The notes under the pieces were generated by a model that was not told where the DNA came from, ran no database searches, and was given only the letters and a program-made list of their open reading frames with translations. Shown here piece by piece: positions 26,543 to 34,815 of a stretch of DNA of 64,000 nt (positions within the stretch are counted from its first letter, which is position 1; each line of letters starts with the position of its first letter). The stretch lies in contig JAPLDQ010000035.1 of assembly GCA_026391675.1 (NCBI GenBank), positions 124,001-188,000 of the forward strand, read 5' to 3'. This DNA comes from Bacteroidota bacterium (GTDB lineage: Bacteria > Bacteroidota > Bacteroidia > Bacteroidales > JACABE01). The translations under genes were made by a program, and so were the position numbers.

Positions 26543-27787
26543 ATGAAAAAAATTATACTTATTACATTACTGATATTAGCCATCAAAGCCAATGCACAAT
26601 GGACACAGATAGGATATATGATAGTCAATACAACTGACAGTGTAAGTCCTCCCCACATTTTTAAATCCTTCGGTACTGATGTTTTTTGCGGTACATCCAA
26701 GGGACTTTTCAAAACTACCGATAATGGCAACACTTGGTCAAACCTGACATATAATAATACGGTTACACTTAATCAGAATATTTACAGTGTATTGAAAGCA
26801 AGCAACGGAAACTTGTTTTGCGGTTCGAGCAACCGCATGTTTAAAAGCACCGATGGAGGCGCAAGCTGGCTATGGTTAAGCGTGCTTCCTGACAGTGCCA
26901 CGTATCTGGATATTGCTGAAATAGGCGGTAACATTGTTACTTCCTATACCAAAGGAGCCGGCTTCGGAATATATTATTCCGGAAATTCAGGAACAACATG
27001 GACATTAGCCACAGGTATTACAAGTATTTCCCGTTTTTTCCTGGTGGATGGAACAAATTTATTTGTAGGAGGCAGTGTTAACGGTGTATTTAAAAGTACC
27101 GACAACGGACAAACATGGAACGTTAGCGGTACCGGCCTTCCTGCATCTTCAGGCATATGGGCTGTTATGAGAAGCGGGACTAAATTATTTGCCAATTCTG
27201 CTACAGGCAATGGTTTGTTCGAAAGCAGCGATAATGGTGCTACATGGACCAATACAGCAGCTTCTGTTTTTAATGGCTTTTGCCAGGTCTTTTCAATGTG
27301 CAGCAGCGGAAACCGTATCATCGTCAGCAATGACGGAGCATGCAATGCAGGCCAGATATCTTCCATCAGAACTACAACTGATGCCGGTGCTACATGGAGC
27401 AATTTGCTCACAGGAATCAGCAATCCTACCTATTTCCCAGTGCTTGGAAGAAATACAGCAGGAACTTCTTTTTTCACCAAAAACGGCAATGGCAAGGAAG
27501 TTTACAGGTATGATTTAAGTACAGGAATCTCAACAATTGCTGAGATGGAAACAGCCATTTCAATTTATCCTAATCCTTTTACTGCTCAAACTACAATTAC
27601 ATTTAATGATACACAAAAAAATACAACAATAATTTTAAGAGATTTATTAGGCAAAGCAATAAAAACAATGAAGGTAAATGGAAAACAGTTAATACTGGAA
27701 AAAGAAGAACTGAAAGCCGGTATTTATTTCCTGCAGATTACAGACGAAAACCAACATATTTGGATCAGAAAAATCGTAATACAATAA
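26543..27787 (+). CDS. BNR/sortilin-like propeller with T9SS type A sorting domain
   Basis: The frame opens at 26510, but the signal peptide starts at ATG 26543 (MKKIILITLLILAIKANAQ), giving 414 residues. The body has repeated FKSTDNGQTWN, FKTTDNGNTWSN and FESSDNGATWTN Asp-box motifs typical of BNR/VPS10 beta propellers. The last 70 residues are a T9SS sorting domain (ISIYPNPFTAQTTITF ... KAGIYFLQI ... RKIVIQ). It is a secreted or surface-bound binding protein, possibly adhesive. It is separate from the SBBP gene by 136 bp and may be in the same transcript. Confidence 0.9.
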   Translation: MKKIILITLLILAIKANAQWTQIGYMIVNTTDSVSPPHIFKSFGTDVFCGTSKGLFKTTDNGNTWSNLTYNNTVTLNQNIYSVLKASNGNLFCGSSNRMFKSTDGGASWLWLSVLPDSATYLDIAEIGGNIVTSYTKGAGFGIYYSGNSGTTWTLATGITSISRFFLVDGTNLFVGGSVNGVFKSTDNGQTWNVSGTGLPASSGIWAVMRSGTKLFANSATGNGLFESSDNGATWTNTAASVFNGFCQVFSMCSSGNRIIVSNDGACNAGQISSIRTTTDAGATWSNLLTGISNPTYFPVLGRNTAGTSFFTKNGNGKEVYRYDLSTGISTIAEMETAISIYPNPFTAQTTITFNDTQKNTTIILRDLLGKAIKTMKVNGKQLILEKEELKAGIYFLQITDENQHIWIRKIVIQ

Positions 27788-27918
27788 GGAATCTCAGGAC
27801 GCAGAAAAAAACAAGGGCAAGCAAACGGAGTTATTGCCCTGCCTTTATTAACCCATTGCGCAGCTCCATCCAGGGTTAAACCTTGACCAGGCAGCTCTCT
27901 TTAAAAACACTTATAATT

Positions 27919-27965
27919 AGCTATAGTTGTATGCCACTGATATTGGCACAACTATAGCTTTATTC
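27919..27965 (+). terminator. strong hairpin, probable terminator
   Basis: AGCTATAGTTGT (27919-27930) pairs perfectly with ACAACTATAGCT (27948-27959). Inside the loop GCC/GGC extends the stem. TTTATTC follows. Confidence 0.65.
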
Positions 27966-28038
27966 ATATTTTCCTGTTTGCTGATACTCTTCCCCATTTA
28001 ATTTTTATCCTTAGTTGAGGTTGATTTTGTTTTTTATT

Positions 28039-28046
28039 TACTTTTG
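28039..28046 (+). promoter_or_regulatory. -7 promoter element TACTTTTG
   Basis: Part of the shared block TTTTTTATTTACTTTTGT. A TTG at 28021-28023 lies 15 nt upstream. The following GGTAAGGAGGTGTAAAA is nearly repeated in front of the nitrilase gene. Confidence 0.55.
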
Positions 28047-28092
28047 TGAGGTAAGGAGGTGTAAAACTTTAATTCGTTAGCACTTATTTAAT

Positions 28093-28551
28093 ATGAAGAA
28101 AACCAAAGCAATTTTATTATCTAATCCTATAGCCTGGATAATGAAATATTTAACTCCAATTATTATTTTATTTATAACTTCAGGTATTTATACTAATGGC
28201 AAAAACATTCAGATATCTTTAATTATAGCATTATTTGGAATAGTATACTGGTTATTCTTTTTCCTTCCTTTAAAGGAAGTGAAGTTTGAAGATGACTTTC
28301 TTATTATTTCAAATGACATCAGGAAAGATAAAATACATATTAATGAAATTGATAACCTGACAACAGGTGGTTGGTCAATGTATCTTACGCGTATTTATTT
28401 TAAAAGTCAAACAAAATTTGGTAAAAAAATAGTATTTGCTACTCAAATAGATTTATTTGGAGGAGGAATTAATGAAAAAGCTAAAAGTATTCTTTTACAG
28501 ATTAAAGAAAATATTGAAATACAAAAAAATCAAACTTCTGATATCAAATAA
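28093..28551 (+). CDS. small membrane protein with two TM helices and a PH-like tail
   Basis: The 152-residue protein has two membrane helices (YLTPIIILFITSGIY and ISLIIALFGIVYWLFFFLPL). They are followed by a beta-rich cytoplasmic part (VKFEDDFLIISNDIRKDKIHINEIDNL ... IYFKSQTKFGKKIVFAT). This layout matches bacterial PH-domain-like or DUF-type membrane proteins. No specific family is recognised and no function can be given. Confidence 0.65.
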   Translation: MKKTKAILLSNPIAWIMKYLTPIIILFITSGIYTNGKNIQISLIIALFGIVYWLFFFLPLKEVKFEDDFLIISNDIRKDKIHINEIDNLTTGGWSMYLTRIYFKSQTKFGKKIVFATQIDLFGGGINEKAKSILLQIKENIEIQKNQTSDIK

Positions 28552-28607
28552 TGAAAGCTAAATAAAAAATCTGTTTTTCGACCATTAAAAGATAAAAGCA
28601 ATAAATT

Positions 28608-29243
28608 ATGAAAGTTATCGCAATTAACGGCAGCCCCCATAAGGAAGGAAATACGTATCATGCCCTCAGCCTTGTCGGCAACGGACTTAGGGCCCACGGT
28701 ATTGACATGGAAATCATCCACATCGGCAATAAAGCCATAAGGGGATGTATGGCCTGTGGAAAATGCAGGGAAAATAAAGATGAAAAATGTTCCATCACAA
28801 CGGATACTGTCAACAAATGCATACAAAGCATGAAGGCTGCCGACGGACTTATACTGGCATGCCCTGTTCACTATTCGGGCGTACCGGGTACCATGAAAAG
28901 CTTTCTGGACAGGGCCTTTTATGTAGCAGGTTCCAACGGCGGACTTTTCCGCCAGAAAATTGCAACGGCTTTAGTGGCTGTCCGCCGCACCGGAGGTTCA
29001 GCAACCCTCGACAGTCTGTATCATTTTCTGGCCTATTCCGAAATGATACTGGCCACATCCAACTACTGGAATGTAATCCACGGAAGATTGCCCGGCGAAG
29101 TCATTAAGGATGAGGAAGGTGTTCAGATCATGGAAGTGCTGGCTGATAATATGGCCTGGTTGCTGAAAATGCGGGAACAAACCAAAATTACGTTGCCGGC
29201 TCCGACTATGGCACCAAAAGTAATAACCAATTTTGTAAGGTAA
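28608..29243 (+). CDS. NADPH-dependent FMN reductase/flavodoxin-fold iron-sulfur flavoprotein
   Basis: The 211-residue protein starts KVIAINGSPHKEGNTYHAL, the FMN phosphate-binding loop of the flavodoxin-like fold. It continues with CMACGKCRENKDEKC, a compact cysteine motif (CxxCxxC...C) typical of iron-sulfur flavoproteins. The flavin site continues with ACPVHYSGVPGTMKSFLDRA. It reduces flavin or transfers electrons to small substrates in the cytoplasm. G/C content is visibly higher than in the genes on either side, a possible sign of transfer. Confidence 0.88.
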   Translation: MKVIAINGSPHKEGNTYHALSLVGNGLRAHGIDMEIIHIGNKAIRGCMACGKCRENKDEKCSITTDTVNKCIQSMKAADGLILACPVHYSGVPGTMKSFLDRAFYVAGSNGGLFRQKIATALVAVRRTGGSATLDSLYHFLAYSEMILATSNYWNVIHGRLPGEVIKDEEGVQIMEVLADNMAWLLKMREQTKITLPAPTMAPKVITNFVR

Positions 29244-29620
29244 ACTACCGGCGCTAAAAAACTCAATTTTGGATATTTTATGGATATTTCACCACCTGCA
29301 GTGGTGTGGGATTTTAAACTCCCTGTCCGGCAGCAAGCGGGCGAACATTTAGTCATTTTTAATAATGATTGGTTTATTGTAAATTACCGGTTCTTAGCTG
29401 CCGGTTTTTTTTATTATAACTCTTAGCTGGATTTTAGATTATATTTGTTGAAGATATAATAAATAATACCCAAAAGATGGAACAAGCCAACTAAATTTGG
29501 GTGGTTTTGTATGAATTTAACATACATAGCCGACTTACAGGCAAGTATTAAATCGCATACAAACACAGAGAAATAGTTTAATTTTGATAATAAAATCAGT
29601 CATTCACAAATTCTGAAAAA
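29244..29620. other. intergenic gap with terminator and promoter-like box
   Basis: 377 bp. The first 140 bp are G/C-richer, like the flavoprotein gene. A terminator-like hairpin lies at 29386-29412 and a TATATTTG box at 29440-29447. A 48-codon ORF (29280-29426) runs through the terminator and is not called. Confidence 0.5.
29386..29412 (+). terminator. probable terminator after the flavoprotein gene
   Basis: ACCGG (29386-29390) pairs with CCGGT (29401-29405) and is followed by a run of T's. The stem is short and lies 143 bp after the stop codon. Confidence 0.5.
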
Positions 29621-29998
29621 ATGAAAAAAACAACAGCTATCAGTATCATCCACTGGACGGCTCTCATTACCGGAACATTAATGCTTACGTTTACTCTATT
29701 CTTTTTTATAGGATATATGATAGAGGGCCACAACAAGCCCGGTCCCGGTCTCAACACTAATACGATAATAACATTTGTATTCTGGGGCGTGGGACTTGCC
29801 GGACTATTATTAGCCATATGGAAACCGGGAACAGGAGGCCTGGTATCATTGCTTGGTTTTATTGTTTTTAACATCCTTGCTGTATTTCATACTAATCCGG
29901 ATGCCCATTACAGCGTTGTGCTTCTGATATTCCTGTTTCCCTCCATTTTATATTTATTATACTGGTGGTTAAAAAAATCATCAAATGAAATTTCTTAA
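29621..29998 (+). CDS. small four-helix membrane protein
   Basis: The 125-residue protein has four hydrophobic segments (IIHWTALITGTLMLTFTLFFFIGYM, IITFVFWGVGLAGLLLAIW, GLVSLLGFIVFNILAVF, SVVLLIFLFPSILYLLYWWL). The loop GHNKPGPGLNT between the first two resembles small uncharacterised Bacteroidota membrane proteins. There are no catalytic motifs. It is followed 51 bp later by the hybrid kinase gene and may be its transcript partner. Confidence 0.65.
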   Translation: MKKTTAISIIHWTALITGTLMLTFTLFFFIGYMIEGHNKPGPGLNTNTIITFVFWGVGLAGLLLAIWKPGTGGLVSLLGFIVFNILAVFHTNPDAHYSVVLLIFLFPSILYLLYWWLKKSSNEIS

Positions 29999-30049
29999 TA
30001 AAAATAAATGAAAACCTGCTATGTTTAACGAACATAAAAAAAATAACAA

Positions 30050-32347
30050 ATGCCCGATAAACCCACATACGAAGAATTAGAACAGAAAATTAAAGAACTT
30101 GAAAAACGAACTGAGTTTTTTCAATTTGTCTCAGATAATTCTGTTGATTGGGAACTTTTCAGAAATCCCGAAGGTAAAATTTTATATTGTAATAAAGCCT
30201 TTGAACATCTTACAGGCTATTTAGTAGATGAACTTCTGAATGGTGAAATTTCAGAAAAAGATTTCACTCATCCTGACGATTGGAATATGGTTATAGAACA
30301 AATGCTAAAAACTGCTAAAACGCTTTCAACCGAAACTGACATTGAATTTAGAATTATTACAAAAAATAAGCAGATCAGAACAATTAATTTGAATTCCCAA
30401 CCAGTTTTTAAGGATAATTTGTTATTAGGTTTCAGAACAAGCATCAGAGATGTAACTGATAATAAAATAAAACAGGCATTAAAAGCCAGCGAAGAACTTT
30501 TTCGGGACATTGTATCAAATAACCCCGACCATATTCTTATCCAGGATACTGACCTTAAATACACATTTGTTATTAACCCTCAACTTGGATTTACACAGTC
30601 GGATATGATTGGAAAAACTGATTACGACCTGATGAATAAAGAAGATGCTGAAAAAATCACTATTATCAAACAAAATGTAATAAATACAGCTAAACCTGTA
30701 TTTATTGAAACTTCATTTATGTCAAAAAGTGGTGAATTAGAATATTTCCGTGGTACATATACACCAAAATTTGACAATTCAGGTAAGATTAATGGTTTAT
30801 TTGGATATTTCAGAAACATCACTCAATTAAAGCAAATAGAATCTGAGCTTAGTAAAAGTGAAGAAAAATTTAAACTGATTTTTGAAAAAAGCTCAGCACC
30901 AATAGTGATTGCAGATGATAACGGGAATTATCTGGTAGTAAATAAAGCAGCATCGAAACTGTTTGATTTTACTGTTGATGAAATGTTGCACATGAATGTT
31001 GGCGATTTGATTACAACCAGCAACGCTGATGCAGCAGCACAATATGAAGAATATATTATAAAAGGGGAAGGAAAAGGGGAATTTGATTTTATTTCAAAAA
31101 ATGGTACCCATAAAATAGTTAAATATAATGCAGTAAGAATCATGCCTGATTTTAATCTGAGTATTATGATGGATATCTCCGAAGAAAACAGAATTTTAGA
31201 AGAGTTAAAATTGGCAAAATTAAACGCTGAAGAATTAATGAATTCAAAACAACAATTCTTATCAAACATGAGTCATGAGATTCGTACGCCAATGAATTCG
31301 ATTGTAGGTTTTACAAAAATATTATTAAAAACCAATTTAAATGATTTACAAAAAGAATACTTGCATGCTATTAAAACAAGCGGCGAAGTATTAATTGTGC
31401 TGATTAACGACATTCTTGACCTTGCAAAAGTTGATGCCGGGAAAATGGTATTTGAGAAAAGAACATTCAAATTACATGAATCAATATCTTCCATTATTCA
31501 TTTATTTGAACATAAAACGCGGGAAAAGAATCTTGAACTTATAAAAGAATACAACACGAAAATTCCAGCTGTTTTAAAGGGCGATTCCGGACGATTGCAT
31601 CAAATAATGTTGAATCTGTTAAGCAATGCTGTGAAATTTACTTCCGAAGGAAGAATTACTGTCATTGTTGATTTTTTGGGCGAAGATGATGAAAAGGTAG
31701 CCATTGAATTTACGGTTAAAGACACGGGTATTGGAATACCGGAAAATAAAATGGATAAAATATTCGATAGCTTTGAACAAGCATCTGCTATCATTTCAAG
31801 TGTTTATGGCGGAACCGGATTGGGACTTGCCATTTCTAAACAATTGGTGGAATTGCAAGGGGGCAGTATCAGCGTAAAAAGTGATGCAGGAAAAGGCTCT
31901 AGCTTTAGTTTTATTTTGAATTTCGAAAAAACAACTGACACTTTTGAAACCGAACCGGATAGTATTGAACTTATTAAGGAAATAGAGAACTTAAACGTAT
32001 TAGTAGTTGAAGATGTGATGCTTAATCAATTATTGCTGAAAACAATATTAAATGATTTTGGATTCAAATATGATGTAGCTGAAAATGGACTAATTGCAAT
32101 TGAAAAATTACAATCGAATGTTTACGACATTATTTTGATGGACTTAATGATGCCGGAAATGAATGGATTTGAAGCTACTGAATACATCCGCAATAAAATG
32201 AATTCTAAAATCCCTATAATCGCATTGACCGCTGATGTAACAACCGTTGACATTGAAAAATGCAAAGCCCACGGAATGGATGATTACATCTCAAAACCTA
32301 TTGATGAAAAATTATTGTTAAAGAAAATAGTTTCTTTAGTAAAATAA
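30050..32347 (+). CDS. hybrid histidine kinase (three PAS, HisKA, HATPase, receiver)
   Basis: The 765-residue cytoplasmic protein begins with a short coiled coil (YEELEQKIKELEKR). Three PAS domains follow (about 22-140, 148-265 and 272-385). HisKA has the phospho-acceptor His409 in SHEIRTP. The HATPase has DTGIGIPENKMDKIF and GGTGLGLAISKQL. The C-terminal receiver has phospho-acceptor Asp698 in DIILMDLMMPEMNG. It has no membrane segment, so it senses an internal cue such as redox, gas or a small molecule. No DNA-binding output is encoded beside it; the signal must go to a separate phosphotransfer partner. Confidence 0.95.
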   Translation: MPDKPTYEELEQKIKELEKRTEFFQFVSDNSVDWELFRNPEGKILYCNKAFEHLTGYLVDELLNGEISEKDFTHPDDWNMVIEQMLKTAKTLSTETDIEFRIITKNKQIRTINLNSQPVFKDNLLLGFRTSIRDVTDNKIKQALKASEELFRDIVSNNPDHILIQDTDLKYTFVINPQLGFTQSDMIGKTDYDLMNKEDAEKITIIKQNVINTAKPVFIETSFMSKSGELEYFRGTYTPKFDNSGKINGLFGYFRNITQLKQIESELSKSEEKFKLIFEKSSAPIVIADDNGNYLVVNKAASKLFDFTVDEMLHMNVGDLITTSNADAAAQYEEYIIKGEGKGEFDFISKNGTHKIVKYNAVRIMPDFNLSIMMDISEENRILEELKLAKLNAEELMNSKQQFLSNMSHEIRTPMNSIVGFTKILLKTNLNDLQKEYLHAIKTSGEVLIVLINDILDLAKVDAGKMVFEKRTFKLHESISSIIHLFEHKTREKNLELIKEYNTKIPAVLKGDSGRLHQIMLNLLSNAVKFTSEGRITVIVDFLGEDDEKVAIEFTVKDTGIGIPENKMDKIFDSFEQASAIISSVYGGTGLGLAISKQLVELQGGSISVKSDAGKGSSFSFILNFEKTTDTFETEPDSIELIKEIENLNVLVVEDVMLNQLLLKTILNDFGFKYDVAENGLIAIEKLQSNVYDIILMDLMMPEMNGFEATEYIRNKMNSKIPIIALTADVTTVDIEKCKAHGMDDYISKPIDEKLLLKKIVSLVK

Positions 32348-32447
32348 CAGGTATTGGGTAGATAAAAACTATGTTTGGGGTTTTCTAAGCATTTCGATAA
32401 ATTTGATAATCAAAAAACTACGAATCAAATGATGGATAATTAAAAAC

Positions 32448-32579
32448 TTACTTATCATCGACTAAACCGCCCTGCCATAAATAGCTTACAGCACCTCCAT
32501 CTGCTGCTTCACCCTGCCTGAGCATTACACCCGGAAATACCGTTTTAAAATACAGCTCTACTTCACTCATACCGGGCAT
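32448..32579 (-). CDS. small ORF or remnant of a gene
   Basis: A 43-residue frame from ATG 32579 with codon use that looks coding: the product contains SEVELYFKTVFPGVMLRQG and GGAVSYLWQGGLVDD. I do not recognise it. An in-frame TGA stands directly before the start. It is either a small real protein or the 3' remnant of a decayed gene. G/C content is higher than in the surrounding gap. No ribosome binding site is seen. Confidence 0.3.
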   Translation of the reverse strand: MPGMSEVELYFKTVFPGVMLRQGEAADGGAVSYLWQGGLVDDK

Positions 32580-32621
32580 TCACATGCCTGAATTCATCAT
32601 TTCCTGTTACCTCATTCCTAA

Positions 32622-32649
32622 TGCCTGTTGCCTGTTGCCTGTTGCCTGT
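32622..32649. repeat. heptamer tandem repeat TGCCTGT x4
   Basis: Four exact copies starting at 32622, 32629, 32636 and 32643. It lies 42 bp upstream of the promoter-like block of the nitrilase gene; copy-number change could shift expression (inference). Confidence 0.9.
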
Positions 32650-32690
32650 TTAATTTTTAACCTTATATACAGTGGATTATGTTTTTTATT

Positions 32691-32698
32691 TACTTTTG
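32691..32698 (+). promoter_or_regulatory. -7 promoter element TACTTTTG
   Basis: Third occurrence of the TTTTTTATTTACTTTTGT block, here 46 bp before the nitrilase ATG. The downstream TGTAATAAGGATGTAAAA resembles the sequence after the box at 28039. No -33 TTG is at the usual distance. Confidence 0.5.
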
Positions 32699-32743
32699 TG
32701 TAATAAGGATGTAAAAAATAATAAATAAGCAATATCAGCCGCA

Positions 32744-33694
32744 ATGAATACCTTAAAACTAGCCCTGGCGCAAATTTCTCCGCATTGGCTAAATAAAGAA
32801 AAAACAGTAGAAAAAATTATTTCATCCATTACAGATGCAGGAAAGCAGAATTGTGAGCTGATTGTTTTTGGAGAAGCATTTTTACCCGGATACCCATTCT
32901 GGATAGCTTTAACCAATGGAGCGGAATGGAATTCGACCTTACAAAAGGAATTACATGCACATTATATCAGCAATGCAGTTCAAATTGAAAAAGGAGAATT
33001 GGATATTGTTTGTAAGCTTGCCAAAGAATACAATATTGCCGTTTATCTGGGCATTGTTGAAAGAGCGGTACAACGTGGCGGACATAGCCTATACTGCTCA
33101 CTGGTTTATATCAATCAATCAGGCGAAATAAAGTCTGTACACAGGAAATTACAGCCAACCTACGAGGAGCGTTTATGCTGGGCAGCTGGTGACGGTAACG
33201 GATTACAGGTTCATACATTAAAAAATTTCACAGCTGGCGGATTAAACTGTTGGGAAAACTGGATGCCTTTAGCCAGAACCGCCTTGTACGGCTTAGGAGA
33301 AGACCTTCATATTGCGGTTTGGCCGGGAAGTTTACACAATACAGCAGACATCACCAGATTTATTGCGCTGGAAGCCAGGTCATTTGTTGTATCCGTTTCA
33401 GGTCTTTTGAGATTGGAAGATTTTCCTGAAGATACACCTCATCTTGCTAAAATAATCGAAAATGCACCGGCGGTATTGGCAAACGGAGGTTCCTGCATTG
33501 CAGGACCTGACGGAAAATGGATAGCAGAACCGCTGCTGAATAAAGAAGGATTAATTATTGAAACCCTCGATTTCAACAGAGTCCTGGAAGAACGCCAGAA
33601 TTTTGATGCGGCCGGCCATTACTCCCGCCCCGATGTTACCCGCTTAAGCATAAATAGAGAAAGACAATCCATCATTCAATTAATAAACGAATAA
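32744..33694 (+). CDS. nitrilase (carbon-nitrogen hydrolase, aliphatic/aryl nitrilase branch)
   Basis: The 316-residue protein shows the complete catalytic triad Glu44 (FGEAFLPGYPFW), Lys135 (HRKLQPTYEERLCW) and Cys169 (GGLNCWENWMPLAR). The sequence around the cysteine and the PTYEER motif after the lysine are those of true nitrilases (nitrile to carboxylate plus ammonia), not amidases. It is cytoplasmic and oligomeric in its family. The next gene, 23 bp downstream, encodes a tautomerase. A joint role in degrading an aromatic or plant-derived nitrile is inferred. Confidence 0.92.
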   Translation: MNTLKLALAQISPHWLNKEKTVEKIISSITDAGKQNCELIVFGEAFLPGYPFWIALTNGAEWNSTLQKELHAHYISNAVQIEKGELDIVCKLAKEYNIAVYLGIVERAVQRGGHSLYCSLVYINQSGEIKSVHRKLQPTYEERLCWAAGDGNGLQVHTLKNFTAGGLNCWENWMPLARTALYGLGEDLHIAVWPGSLHNTADITRFIALEARSFVVSVSGLLRLEDFPEDTPHLAKIIENAPAVLANGGSCIAGPDGKWIAEPLLNKEGLIIETLDFNRVLEERQNFDAAGHYSRPDVTRLSINRERQSIIQLINE

Positions 33695-33704
33695 ATTTAA
33701 AAAC

Positions 33705-33710
33705 AGGAGG
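33705..33710 (+). promoter_or_regulatory. unusually strong Shine-Dalgarno for the tautomerase gene
   Basis: AGGAGG seven bases before ATG 33718. Most genes in this window have no recognisable Shine-Dalgarno, as usual in Bacteroidota, so this site stands out and fixes the start. Confidence 0.75.
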
Positions 33711-33717
33711 ATTAATC

Positions 33718-33924
33718 ATGCCCATCGTACAAATTTCAATACTGCCGCAATCAGCAGAAAAGAAAGCTGAAATATCAAAAGTTATAACGGATGAAATCCA
33801 TCGCATCACAGGCATCAGAAAAGAAGCCATGCAGATTTTATTTTATGAATTAGCTCCCGAAAATGTTTCAGATGGCGGAGAAATGCTTTCCGAAAAATTT
33901 AAAAGAATGCAGGCTAAAGGATAA
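33718..33924 (+). CDS. 4-oxalocrotonate tautomerase family protein
   Basis: The 68-residue protein begins MPIVQISILPQSAEKKAEI, leaving the catalytic Pro1 after removal of Met. It has the usual beta-alpha-beta length of the family. Members shift enol/keto tautomers (for example 2-hydroxymuconate) as hexamers in aromatic degradation. No other gene of a meta-cleavage pathway is nearby, so the substrate is unknown. It is cotranscribed with the nitrilase. Confidence 0.87.
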   Translation: MPIVQISILPQSAEKKAEISKVITDEIHRITGIRKEAMQILFYELAPENVSDGGEMLSEKFKRMQAKG

Positions 33925-33930
33925 AACTTT

Positions 33931-34062
33931 AATTTTTTGTTCCGTTTTAAAATCTCAAAATTGCGTTCATGGTCAAAAACGCTACGTTCATAAAGTCAAA
34001 AGCCTGTTTCATACAATTTTTTACTTTTGGGTATTTCAGCAATGTATATTTGCAGGATATTT
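33931..34062. repeat. 132-bp promoter-bearing repeat, copy A
   Basis: Same length as copy B at 35354-35485 and colinear with it. The best block is an identical 39 nt (33983-34021, starting TACGTTCATAAAGTC). Flanks are partly conserved and both copies end in TATATTTGCA, a -7 type box. No indel is needed in the alignment I made by eye. Confidence 0.85.
34026..34052 (+). promoter_or_regulatory. promoter in copy A
   Basis: TTTG (34026-34029), 15 nt, then TATATTTG (34045-34052). The spacer is shorter than usual but is conserved exactly in copy B. It lies 26 bp before ATG 34078. Confidence 0.55.
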
Positions 34063-34077
34063 TAAATACAAAAAATT

Positions 34078-34725
34078 ATGAAAAAACTATTCATCCTGAC
34101 AATGGCTGTTGCTTTATGCTTTACATCAACCGGGCAAAATCTGCAAAAAATTAAAGCCGGTGGTTATACCACCCGCGAAGAATTCCGCAAACAAAACAAT
34201 CCGGCTTACGCTGACAGCTTTATTATAACTAAAAGAACAAGCGGAGATTTGAAATTTTCGGGAGCTAATGACTATAAGGTAGAAAGCACTCAAAAAACTA
34301 CAACAAAAAAGATAATTAAACATAAAATATGGGGTATTTATAAAAGCGATACCCTCTATCTGAATGGCATCGGATTAACAGGACTTATAGGCTACGCTAA
34401 AGCTGAAGTCTCCGGCAAATACTGTTTTTTAAGGCTAGCCTTACCCAATTCACCAAAAATAAAAAAGGAACTCGGGCTTAATGACCCGCAATATGCTGTG
34501 CTCTTTGGTGGCATAGGTGGCGCAATTCAGGGTATGCAAACTGCCCAGAAGCGCATTCCCCTCATATACTGTATTGAAGATGGTAAGAAATACCTGCTTA
34601 CCAGAAAAACAATGCTGACGTTACTCGAAAATTACAGCGATTTAAAAACCGGTTTACTCGCTGAAACCAATCAGGATAATGAAGCAACACTATTAAAATA
34701 CCTACATTTATTAAACGAAAAGTAA
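34078..34725 (+). CDS. exported protein of unknown function
   Basis: The 215-residue protein has a signal peptide (AVALCFTSTGQ). The mature protein starts NLQKIKAGGYTTREEFRKQN, a start seen in several small Bacteroidota secreted families (DUF6563-like; uncertain). It has a Thr/Lys-rich middle (STQKTTTKKIIKHK), the hydrophobic strand GIGLTGLIGYAKAEVSG, and a Gly-rich GGIGGAIQGM segment. It is transcribed from the copy-A repeat promoter. No catalytic motif is recognised. Confidence 0.6.
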   Translation: MKKLFILTMAVALCFTSTGQNLQKIKAGGYTTREEFRKQNNPAYADSFIITKRTSGDLKFSGANDYKVESTQKTTTKKIIKHKIWGIYKSDTLYLNGIGLTGLIGYAKAEVSGKYCFLRLALPNSPKIKKELGLNDPQYAVLFGGIGGAIQGMQTAQKRIPLIYCIEDGKKYLLTRKTMLTLLENYSDLKTGLLAETNQDNEATLLKYLHLLNEK

Positions 34726-34815
34726 TAAGGTTTTACCTTTAGACTTTTAAAGGCAGTTTCGGCAAAAAATATTAGCTTTGCTCAGCTTAAGCTTTTATAA
34801 CTAAATAAATCAAAT

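Larger units (their letters stand above)
27788..28092. other. intergenic gap holding three inverted repeats and a promoter block
   Basis: 305 bp. From left to right: AGGGCAA/TTGCCCT (about 27815-27840), TTAACCC/GGGTTAA (27848-27854 and 27873-27879), the 12-bp terminator-like hairpin at 27919-27959, and a promoter-like block ending TACTTTTG at 28046. I find no coding sequence. Confidence 0.6.
32348..32743. other. intergenic gap with small minus-strand ORF, heptamer array and promoter block
   Basis: 396 bp between the kinase and nitrilase genes. It holds a 43-codon minus-strand ORF (32448-32579), a TGCCTGT x4 array (32622-32649) and the promoter-like TACTTTTG at 32691-32698. Confidence 0.6.

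Noticed and set aside
26974..27423. 149-codon minus-strand ORF in the BNR/T9SS gene
   Set aside because: Mirror of repeated Asp-box codons of the sense gene; no independent evidence.
29280..29426. 48-codon plus-strand ORF after the flavoprotein gene
   Set aside because: It runs through the terminator-like hairpin and its T-run, and no signal or family is seen.
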